DNA from: Pseudobdellovibrionaceae bacterium
GTDB taxonomy: Bacteria; Bdellovibrionota; Bdellovibrionia; Bdellovibrionales; JAMPXM01
Assembly: GCA_913774795.1 (NCBI GenBank)
Contig: CAJYIL010000533.1
Coordinates: 1-5,139 of the forward strand
DNA: 5,139 nucleotides
Direction: 5' to 3'
In this document: positions 1-5,016 of the stretch, in pieces
Layout of the letters: every line of letters begins with the position of its first letter
How positions within the stretch are numbered: position 1 is the first letter of the stretch
The notes under the pieces: generated by a model
The model's database searches: none
Told to the model about the DNA's origin: nothing
What the model saw: the letters and a program-made list of their open reading frames with translations, nothing else
Position numbers and translations under genes: made by a program

Positions 1-197
1 CCTCCGCGAAAGTCCCTTCGCAAACGGAGTGCCGACCCGATTCGCAAACCTGTTAGCACTCAAAGAAACGCGACGGCCGAGAAGCGAACCCATCGCCGGA
101 CGAATAGGAAGGCCGCGCGACCGCCACCCCTAGCCCCAACCTCACCTTAGACCCACGCCCCTCGCGCAAAGCCCCCGACTCGTGCTAGAACCCCGCC
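1..197. other. left-edge region without a supportable gene; C-rich leader
   Basis: No gene is called here. Forward frames 1 and 2 are open from the window edge to stops at 148-150 and 131-133. A reverse frame runs from an ATG at 93 to the edge (31 codons, Arg-rich). None has a recognisable domain or a ribosome binding site, so each could be a gene tail or chance. The nonamer TTCGCAAAC occurs twice (18-26 and 41-49). Bases 121-197 are very C-rich and G-poor (42 C and 12 G of 77 by hand count), forming an unstructured leader just before the radical SAM gene. No convincing -35/-10 pair was found. Confidence 0.5.
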
Positions 198-1277
198 ATG
201 TCCAACGACTCCCAGAAAAATCTCAAAGGGCGCGGGGCGAATGCGAATCCGGTGAATCGCTTCGACAAGTTGCACGTGGAGCTCGACCACCTCGAAGACA
301 TCGGTCTCACCGAAGATGATCGCACAGCGCTCAAGACCGAGTTCTTCACCGACAGCTCAAGAACGATCATCAATAAAAACAACTCGCCCGATATTCCGTT
401 TACCTACTCGATCAATCCGTACCGCGGATGCGAGCACGGATGCGCGTATTGCTACGCCAGACCGACGCACGAGTACTTGGGCTTGAGCGCAGGCTACGAT
501 TTCGAATCGAAGATTTTTGTCAAAACCGACGCCGCCGAGCTTCTCCGAAACGAATTGCACAAACCGAGTTGGGAGCCAGCGACGATCAGCATCAGTGGCG
601 TCACGGATTGCTATCAACCGGCCGAACGAAAATTTCAGATTACGAGACAGCTTCTTGAGGTTCTCAACGAATTCCAAAACCCCGTTGGACTCATTACGAA
701 GAATGCACTCATCACACGCGATCTCGATCTACTCAAGCAACTCGCCGAGAAAGATCTTGTCGTGGCGTTCATCAGCCTCACGACCCTCGACGAGAAACTC
801 GGTCGTGAACTCGAACCGAGAACAAGCTCGCCGCGAGCGAGACTGCAAGTCATCGAAAAACTCGCAAGAGCCGGAGTTCCTGTCGGGGTGAACCTTGCGC
901 CGATGATACCGGGCCTGACCGATCACGAAATTCCCGCGCTCCTGAAGGCTGCGAACGAAGCCGGTGCCCAGCAGGCTGGATTTACCCCACTGAGACTTCC
1001 CTCGAGCGTGCAACCTGTTTTCACCGAATGGCTTGAGAGAGCGCAGCCTCTCAAAGCCGAAAAGGTGATCAACGCGATCAAAGACATTCGAGGCGGAAAA
1101 TTAAACGACCCGAACTTTGGCTCTCGCTTCGAAGGCACAGGTCCTCGCGCCGAGAGCATGCGCACGATGTTCGACCTTTATGCGAGAAAATACGGTTTCA
1201 ATCAAAAGAGCTTCAATCTCGACAAGACAAAATTCAAACGCCCGCCGAAGACCGGCGATCAAATGACATTCTTTTAA
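198..1277 (+). CDS. PA0069-family radical SAM protein (SplB-related)
   Basis: This is a 359-residue cytoplasmic radical SAM enzyme. The 4Fe-4S/SAM motif is C78-x3-C82-x2-C85 within YRGCEHGCAYCYAR. N-terminal KGRGANANPVNRF (10-22) and the later blocks ISGVTDCYQP, LITKNALITRDLDLL, EPRTSSPRARL, GVPVGVNLAPMIPGLTDHEIP and RGGKLNDPNFGSR match the PA0069 branch of COG1533, related to spore photoproduct lyase. The reaction of this branch is not established; a DNA repair or nucleic-acid role is inferred from SplB kinship only. The ATG at 198 is chosen because it precedes the conserved KGRGA block closely. No clear Shine-Dalgarno is visible before it. The last residues, DQMTFF, resemble a sliding-clamp-binding tail. 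The stop lies 3 bp from the convergent yaeQ stop. Family assignment is strong; function is open. Confidence 0.92.
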   Translation: MSNDSQKNLKGRGANANPVNRFDKLHVELDHLEDIGLTEDDRTALKTEFFTDSSRTIINKNNSPDIPFTYSINPYRGCEHGCAYCYARPTHEYLGLSAGYDFESKIFVKTDAAELLRNELHKPSWEPATISISGVTDCYQPAERKFQITRQLLEVLNEFQNPVGLITKNALITRDLDLLKQLAEKDLVVAFISLTTLDEKLGRELEPRTSSPRARLQVIEKLARAGVPVGVNLAPMIPGLTDHEIPALLKAANEAGAQQAGFTPLRLPSSVQPVFTEWLERAQPLKAEKVINAIKDIRGGKLNDPNFGSRFEGTGPRAESMRTMFDLYARKYGFNQKSFNLDKTKFKRPPKTGDQMTFF

Positions 1278-1280
1278 GAA

Positions 1281-1808
1281 TCAGACGAGTGAAACCGGGC
1301 GAAGTTCGCCTTCGATTGAGAAGCCCTCACCTGACAACGTCAGCAGGCCGTCTTGAACAAGAAGAGACCACCGAGAATCTCGCTCGACACGCGCCGACAA
1401 CGACTCTAAAAACTTCGGTGAAAGCGCGAAGACTTCGATCGAAGAGGCGCGCGGGATCTCTGAGCATTCGGCAATCAACGGACGAGGATCTTTGTAAGTG
1501 TAAACACGGACCGTTGCAGCCGCCTTGGATGCGCGGTGAAGTTTGCGTGATGCGGGATTGCCGATTTCGATCCAGAGATCGATCGCCCCGTGAGGACCGT
1601 CGCGACGGAGCGCAGGCTGATCGGGATCGCTCAACCCTTCTCCGGAAAAAGCGACCCCCTCGTTCAGAGCATAAGCGAGCACTCGCGTGAGAAGGTAGTC
1701 GGTCGTCTCAGACGGATGCATCGCCAAACGGAAGTCGAGCGTATCGTAGAGGTTACGATCAAGATCCGAGAGTTCGATTCGAAAACGATAAAGCGTCACT
1801 GCGGCCAT
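1281..1808 (-). CDS. yaeQ: YaeQ family protein
   Basis: The 175-residue product aligns along its whole length with E. coli YaeQ as I remember it: LSDLDRN (13-19), HPSET (31-35), AIDLWIEIGNP (75-85), the KLHRASKAA stretch (89-97), VYTY (102-105) and VQDG (151-154). YaeQ structures show a compact PD-(D/E)xK nuclease-like fold; D77 and E81 in IDLWIEIG are candidate metal-site residues. The biological role of the family is unsettled. The start is ATG at 1808, matching the family N-terminus. A longer version from TTG at 1847 would add 13 residues that do not fit the family and would overlap the upstream stop as TTGA. No Shine-Dalgarno is seen before the ATG; instead a perfect hairpin ends 2 nt upstream. 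It is the last gene of the reverse-strand cluster, convergent with the radical SAM gene. Confidence 0.93.
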   Translation of the reverse strand: MAAVTLYRFRIELSDLDRNLYDTLDFRLAMHPSETTDYLLTRVLAYALNEGVAFSGEGLSDPDQPALRRDGPHGAIDLWIEIGNPASRKLHRASKAAATVRVYTYKDPRPLIAECSEIPRASSIEVFALSPKFLESLSARVERDSRWSLLVQDGLLTLSGEGFSIEGELRPVSLV

Positions 1809-1810
1809 CA

Positions 1811-1828
1811 GGTGGTCAAAAGACCACC
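1811..1828 (-). promoter_or_regulatory. hairpin over the yaeQ translation initiation region
   Basis: GGTGGTC at 1811-1817 and GACCACC at 1822-1828 form a perfect 7-bp stem with a 4-nt loop (UUUU in the reverse-strand RNA). It sits between the stop of the upstream gene (1844-1846) and the yaeQ ATG (1806-1808), ending 2 nt from the ATG where a ribosome binding site would lie. No U-tract follows on either strand, so an intrinsic terminator is unlikely. A role in translational coupling or intercistronic processing is inference. Confidence 0.5.
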
Positions 1829-1843
1829 GATGACCGCCCGAGG

Positions 1844-2653
1844 TCAAATGCGAACCGTCGTGACTTCTTCCATGATGATGTTGGGCGGAATAAACGTATC
1901 TTCAACGATCACAACTTCCGACTCCGCGAAATCAGCGGCCGCGGCCATCTCTTTCGCTTTCGTTTGCGAAGAACCGAAGGCCGAGAATGCCAAGTCGGCC
2001 AAGACACCGGCTGCGGCGACTCCCGCGATGGCGCGAACATGTCTCTCCGAGCGTTTATCCAACGCGACCGCGCCGAGAGCCCACGCCGCCGCTACCGAAA
2101 CTCCGCGCCAGCCGAGCACGCGATTTGCCGCCACCGCCGCACCTGTTGCGACCGCGGTTTGCAGAAGACCAGTCACGTCTTTCTCGCGGTGAGTGAGTGG
2201 ACGACCCAGCGCTCGGCGAGCATCTTTGGCGACAATGACCGTATCGGCGGCCGCAAGCCAACCGACACCGACCTCAGCCGCAAAGCGGACGGCACGTGAA
2301 CCGACAGACGACGATTCAGGCAAAGCTTTACGATACTTGTAGGACGCGTACGTCATCGCGGCCATCGCGCCCGCCATCGAGTAGAAGCGATTCGAAACGA
2401 GCGTAGAGGCGTAGGTCAATCCTGAAACCGCAATGATGTGATTCCAAAAAGACGCCTCATTAGATTGATCTTCGGATGCGAGTAATCCGTAGCCGATGTG
2501 ACCTGCGAAAATCGGGAACCAAATGGAGAACGCAGGATCAGCCGGTTGCGCGGGCGGACGAAACGCGCGGCTCTGTCGAGACTCGTAGCGCGGTGACACG
2601 TACGAGTTGACGGCGGCATTCGCGAAAGAGGAGAGAACGTTGGCGTAAGACAT
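1844..2653 (-). CDS. TspO/tryptophan-rich sensory-like multi-pass membrane protein
   Basis: The 269-residue product is mostly hydrophobic. Likely membrane segments are near residues 43-60, 71-89, 91-105, 121-141, 162-178, 184-198 and 207-225. The FRPPAQPADPAFSIWFPIF block (31-49) resembles the 'FTPAGYAFSIWGLIF' start of long TspO-related tryptophan-rich sensory proteins. RFAAEVGVGWLAAADTVIV (123-141) matches their 'LYLGWITVATIANV' helix, and SVAAAWALGAVA (186-197) their 'WALVGIA' helix. Tryptophans are only five (W45, W70, W132, W182, W191). TspO relatives bind porphyrins or sterol-like ligands in membranes; the ligand here is unknown. The start is fixed by an excellent AGGGAGG five bases before the ATG. 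The C-terminus (about 244-269) is an unusual acidic/aliphatic tail with no family match. The gene lies 12 bp after the dehydrogenase stop. The homology is remote and from memory; a generic DUF membrane protein is the alternative. Confidence 0.6.
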   Translation of the reverse strand: MSYANVLSSFANAAVNSYVSPRYESRQSRAFRPPAQPADPAFSIWFPIFAGHIGYGLLASEDQSNEASFWNHIIAVSGLTYASTLVSNRFYSMAGAMAAMTYASYKYRKALPESSSVGSRAVRFAAEVGVGWLAAADTVIVAKDARRALGRPLTHREKDVTGLLQTAVATGAAVAANRVLGWRGVSVAAAWALGAVALDKRSERHVRAIAGVAAAGVLADLAFSAFGSSQTKAKEMAAAADFAESEVVIVEDTFIPPNIIMEEVTTVRI

Positions 2654-2658
2654 AATAA

Positions 2659-2665
2659 CCTCCCT
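2659..2665 (-). promoter_or_regulatory. ribosome binding site of the TspO-like gene
   Basis: AGGGAGG on the reverse strand lies 5 nt before the ATG at 2653 and begins immediately after the TAA of the dehydrogenase gene (2666-2668). A ribosome ending the upstream gene would therefore stop on the next gene's binding site, consistent with one transcript and coupled translation. Confidence 0.8.
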
Positions 2666-3784
2666 TTAGTGCAACGTCGGTTCGAGCCAAGGATCGAACG
2701 CGACTCGCATGCAGTTGTCTGATTTGTTTTTGAACATCTTGTATCCTTCTGAGCCTTCGCGCAGAGAGAGCGTGTGCGTGAGAAGAAAAGACGGATCAAT
2801 CTCGCCCTTCTCGATCACCTTCATCAACCGCGAAACATAGCGTGGACCGTGGACCTGACCCATGCGAAATCTGAGGCCCTTATTCATCGCCGCGCCAATC
2901 GGAAATCTGTCGAGAACGCCGGTGTAGACTCCGACGACGCTGACTGTTCCGCCTTTACGGCACGCCAAAACAGCTTGCGATAAAACTCCGTCACGACCGA
3001 CGGCATCGATGCACGCATCAGGCCCACGACCGCTCGTCAATTCTTTGAGCGCTTCGTGCACGTTCACTTCGTCGTAATTCAAAACTTCGACGTTGGAGCG
3101 AAGAGACGCAGCTTTCAATCTCGATGGCACACGGTCGATTAAAATGACGCGATCGGCTCCCAGCAAGAACGCGGATTGCACAGCCATTTGCCCCACTCCT
3201 CCCGCACCCCAAATCGCGACGACGTGACCGGGCTGCAGCTCGCACATATCGGCGGCCATGAAGCCTGTGGGAAAAGCGTCACTCAAGAAAAGAGAGCTTT
3301 GATCTGAAAGAACGTCGGAGAGCGGGACGCAGCCAAGATCTGCGAACGGAACTCGCACGTATTGCGCGTGCGATCCGGCGTATCCGCCAAATGCAGTTGA
3401 CGACCCTAAAATTCCGCACGTCGCGAAACCAAAATGCCGATCACCGACATCTTCGTTCGGATTCGTGTTATCGCAAAGCGAGTAGTCTCCGATACCGCAG
3501 TGGTAGCAGTGGCCGCAGCCGATGACCGAGGACACGACGACTCGTTGCCCGACAGCAACCTTTGCCACGTCACGACCCCGATCGACGATCTCACCGATAA
3601 ACTCGCGGCCGATGATGTCCCCGGGCTTCATCGAAGGGACTGATCCCTCGAGCAGATGAAGATCAGCGCCATTCACCGATGAGAGAGTCACCTTCACGAT
3701 AGCGTCGTGGGGATTGATGAGACGCGGATCGGGTACGGTTTCGCAAGCGACAGAACCCGCGCCTCTCCAGCAGAGGGCTTTCAT
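2666..3784 (-). CDS. zinc-type alcohol dehydrogenase homologue lacking catalytic-zinc Cys and His
   Basis: The 372-residue medium-chain dehydrogenase is closest to the formaldehyde dehydrogenase/dismutase-like 'zinc-dependent alcohol dehydrogenase' group. Residues 1-150 form the GroES-like catalytic domain. The structural zinc site is intact (C90, C93, C96, C104 in the CGHCYHC...LC motif). The Rossmann fold has GAGGVG at 193-198 and D217 after the second strand, which predicts NAD(H) preference. LSDAFPTG (167-174) keeps the Asp ligand of this group. The usual CGSDLH Cys is N38 (NGADLH) and the GHEF His is R60 (GREF), so two of three catalytic-zinc ligands are missing. It may act without zinc, like quinone oxidoreductases, or not be a classical dehydrogenase. 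The start is ATG at 3784, with GGGGAGG 6 nt upstream and a TGATG overlap with the preceding stop; GTG at 3787 would add one residue. Confidence 0.9.
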   Translation of the reverse strand: MKALCWRGAGSVACETVPDPRLINPHDAIVKVTLSSVNGADLHLLEGSVPSMKPGDIIGREFIGEIVDRGRDVAKVAVGQRVVVSSVIGCGHCYHCGIGDYSLCDNTNPNEDVGDRHFGFATCGILGSSTAFGGYAGSHAQYVRVPFADLGCVPLSDVLSDQSSLFLSDAFPTGFMAADMCELQPGHVVAIWGAGGVGQMAVQSAFLLGADRVILIDRVPSRLKAASLRSNVEVLNYDEVNVHEALKELTSGRGPDACIDAVGRDGVLSQAVLACRKGGTVSVVGVYTGVLDRFPIGAAMNKGLRFRMGQVHGPRYVSRLMKVIEKGEIDPSFLLTHTLSLREGSEGYKMFKNKSDNCMRVAFDPWLEPTLH

Positions 3785-4278
3785 CACGAACCTCCCCGAA
3801 CACGGTCGTCGGCGCGCGCAATTTCTCCGGTTTCGATCATCTGCTTCGCTCGGCGAAGAAGCGAACGGAGTTTTATATCATCATCCGTCAGCGACTGCGC
3901 GCGAACTTCGATCTGCGATCCTGATGCACGCGAGCTGTACGAGAGCTGAACCGTCGAAGGCGCTTCATCGATAAGATACGATTCCACTTCCTCGAGTGAA
4001 CCCTGGATCGTCACCGAAGACTGGTGAGGGACAGCGAGTGCGGTTGTCGTCACTAACGAGGCGCGTTTCTCCGAGTAGAGAGGGGAATGTCCGGTGAGGG
4101 CACGTCGCAAAAGATAAAAAGACGAAAGAGTCAGAGCCGCTAACTGAGGCCAGCGATCAGAGCGAAGCGCCAAACTTGCGCACACGACACCGGCTACGCC
4201 CGAGAGCGCACGCTCAAACGTTTCGATGTTCACGTCGTCGTGATTGACGACGCGCGCAGGGACTGTGCGTGTCTCCAC
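3784..4278 (-). CDS. DUF2892 membrane protein with reduced SRPBCC remnant
   Basis: The 164-residue product begins with a YgaP-type DUF2892 unit: NIETFERALSG, then two membrane helices (about 24-38 and 43-61) closed by TGHSPLY (62-68), the family signature. In relatives an SRPBCC (polyketide cyclase/START-like) domain follows. Here only its edges remain: the first strand SVTIQGSLEEV (88-98), a late strand pair QLSYSSRASGSQIEVRAQ (111-128), and the terminal helix with LLRRAKQMIETGEIA (140-154), close to the 'RRFKQLMETGEI' ending of full-length homologues. The middle is missing and the frame is uninterrupted. The start is GTG at 4278, chosen for its GGGAGG 4 nt upstream. The stop overlaps the dehydrogenase ATG (TGATG). 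SRPBCC-membrane plus dehydrogenase pairing is one I recall from other bacteria. Its ligand and partner are unknown. Confidence 0.75.
   Translation of the reverse strand: METRTVPARVVNHDDVNIETFERALSGVAGVVCASLALRSDRWPQLAALTLSSFYLLRRALTGHSPLYSEKRASLVTTTALAVPHQSSVTIQGSLEEVESYLIDEAPSTVQLSYSSRASGSQIEVRAQSLTDDDIKLRSLLRRAKQMIETGEIARADDRVRGGS
3791..3797 (-). promoter_or_regulatory. ribosome binding site of the dehydrogenase gene
   Basis: GGGGAGG on the reverse strand lies 6 nt before the ATG at 3784 and inside the last codons of the upstream membrane-protein gene. It decides for ATG 3784 over the adjacent GTG 3787 and supports coupled translation across the TGATG overlap. Confidence 0.75.
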
Positions 4279-4282
4279 TCGT

Positions 4283-4288
4283 CCTCCC
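4283..4288 (-). promoter_or_regulatory. ribosome binding site of the DUF2892/SRPBCC-like gene
   Basis: GGGAGG on the reverse strand sits 4 nt before the GTG at 4278. This strong site is the reason for accepting a GTG start rather than a later GTG at residue 16. Confidence 0.75.
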
Positions 4289-4298
4289 GCCCAAATTC

Positions 4299-4355
4299 TC
4301 GCGCACGTTGTGAAGCGCGCGAAAAATTTCGCGTGGAGTTTTTAAAAACAACACG
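4299..4355. promoter_or_regulatory. overlapping palindromes between nagB-like gene and downstream cluster
   Basis: Three inverted repeats crowd this gap. CGCGAAA-AA-TTTCGCG (4318-4333) is perfect. A 24-bp imperfect palindrome (4332-4355) is centred on GTTTTTAAAAAC with CGTG/CACG ends, 20 of 24 bases paired. GCGCGCGA (4315-4322) pairs with TCGCGCAC (4299-4306) across an 8-nt loop, with one G-U pair. The first and third share 4318-4322 and so exclude each other. No reverse-strand U-tract follows the hairpins, so a standard terminator for the nagB-like gene is not seen. The stretch could be an operator, a promoter region for the cluster, or a weak attenuator. Only forward-strand reading gives hairpin then TTTTT. 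Confidence 0.4.
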
Positions 4356-4363
4356 AGTGACCG

Positions 4364-4981
4364 TTAAAACGTCGAGGCTGCGCCATCAATGAGCAGCGTA
4401 AAGTCACGGTGCTCGAGAAGCACCGATGCGGGAAGAGTGGGAGACGCCTGGCTCAGACGTGCCACCACGTCACGCTTTGATTCTCCAGAAGCAATCATGA
4501 GAATGGATCGGCACTGCATGAATGTTGAAGCTCCGTACGTGAGACCCCATGTCGGCTCACCGAGACCGAGCGTCCGGCGAGTTATTTCTGTGAGCTCAAC
4601 GCAGCCTCCGTAAAAATTCGTCGGGAGCGAAGGCTCATGAAATGCGATGTGACCATTCAGACCTAAGCCCAGGATGGCGACATCGGCTCCGCCATCGGCC
4701 CGATCGATCCATTCAAATTGCCCCGTGTACGACGGAAGATGCTCTTCGAAAAACTTTTTGAAGACGCCCGCCTGTGGCCCGGTCAGCACATCGTCGATTT
4801 GCTTAAGCGTCGCACCCTCGAGAAACTTGGGGCGCTCTTTTTCCCAGAGCGCGTAGAGCTTTTCGGGTGTTTTGCCGGCAGGCAAAAAGACCGACCGCGC
4901 ACCCTCCGCAATGTGTCGCGCCAGCCACTCGGAGGCTTCTTGATTCAAATCATTTGCGACGCGCAAAAACGGAGGAAGCAT
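4364..4981 (-). CDS. nagB: short NagB/GamA-type glucosamine-6-phosphate deaminase-like protein
   Basis: The 205-residue cytoplasmic protein is of the glucosamine-6-phosphate deaminase / 6-phosphogluconolactonase superfamily, NagB side. Visible motifs are LPAGKTP (33-39, phosphate loop), QIDDVLTG (61-68; D63 or D64 matching the general base), GLGLNGHIAFHEP (105-117; H111 and E116 matching E. coli H143 and E148), and K169 in GESKR. N109 stands where E. coli has D141; Asn at this place also occurs in Bacillus-type NagB as I remember. It is shorter than the usual 240-266 residues, mainly between the base and the GHIAF motif, so a compact non-allosteric enzyme is likely. The expected reaction is glucosamine-6-phosphate to fructose-6-phosphate plus ammonia. 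The ATG at 4981 is the first start after an in-frame TGA two codons upstream. Shine-Dalgarno is weak. Divergent from a PIG-L deacetylase gene across 35 bp. Confidence 0.85.
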   Translation of the reverse strand: MLPPFLRVANDLNQEASEWLARHIAEGARSVFLPAGKTPEKLYALWEKERPKFLEGATLKQIDDVLTGPQAGVFKKFFEEHLPSYTGQFEWIDRADGGADVAILGLGLNGHIAFHEPSLPTNFYGGCVELTEITRRTLGLGEPTWGLTYGASTFMQCRSILMIASGESKRDVVARLSQASPTLPASVLLEHRDFTLLIDGAASTF

Positions 4982-5009
4982 GTTTCAATACTATCAGCGA
5001 AAGGCCTAA
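4980..5009 (+). other. possible 9-codon leader ORF before the PIG-L gene
   Basis: ATG at 4980 is preceded by GGAGG (4971-4975) at 4-nt spacing and encodes MFQYYQRKA, ending in TAA at 5007-5009, 7 nt before the PIG-L ATG. The PIG-L gene itself has only a weak, distant AAAGG. This could be a leader peptide or translational coupler. The GGAGG is also the complement of the nagB-like Leu-Pro-Pro codons, so coincidence is quite possible. Confidence 0.3.
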
Positions 5010-5016
5010 GCCCGTC
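4982..5016. promoter_or_regulatory. 35-bp divergent intergenic region
   Basis: This is the only noncoding space between the divergent nagB-like and PIG-L starts. It is too short for two complete separate promoters, so at least one must lie inside the opposing gene or the two must overlap. TACTAT at 4989-4994 is a 4/6 match to a -10 box on both strands, with no clear -35. An AAAGG at 5000-5004 is a weak ribosome binding site for the forward gene. Confidence 0.3.

Noticed and set aside
1..93. 31-codon reverse frame from ATG 93 running off the left edge
   Set aside because: No Shine-Dalgarno or recognisable motif; the composition is simply Arg/Ser/Leu-rich and too short to judge. Mentioned only within the left-edge region.
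357..677. 106-codon reverse open frame inside the radical SAM gene
   Set aside because: Antisense shadow of a strongly conserved coding sequence, without a domain or start signal.
1298..1314. GGCGA-AGT-TCGCC and CGAAG-TTCGC-CTTCG inverted repeats as a terminator for the radical SAM gene
   Set aside because: Short stems inside the yaeQ coding region with no following T-tract.
1289..1690. 133-codon forward open frame opposite yaeQ
   Set aside because: Arg-rich shadow of the conserved yaeQ frame, with no ribosome binding site and no family match.
1590..2192. 200-codon forward open frame opposite yaeQ and the TspO-like gene
   Set aside because: Its translation is low-complexity Ala/Thr/Arg-rich without a domain, and it lies antisense to two genes with recognisable families and good start signals.
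4316..4349. Hairpin plus TTTTT as a forward-strand intrinsic terminator
   Set aside because: No forward gene ends nearby, and the T-run begins several bases past the stem, so the terminator reading is not supported.
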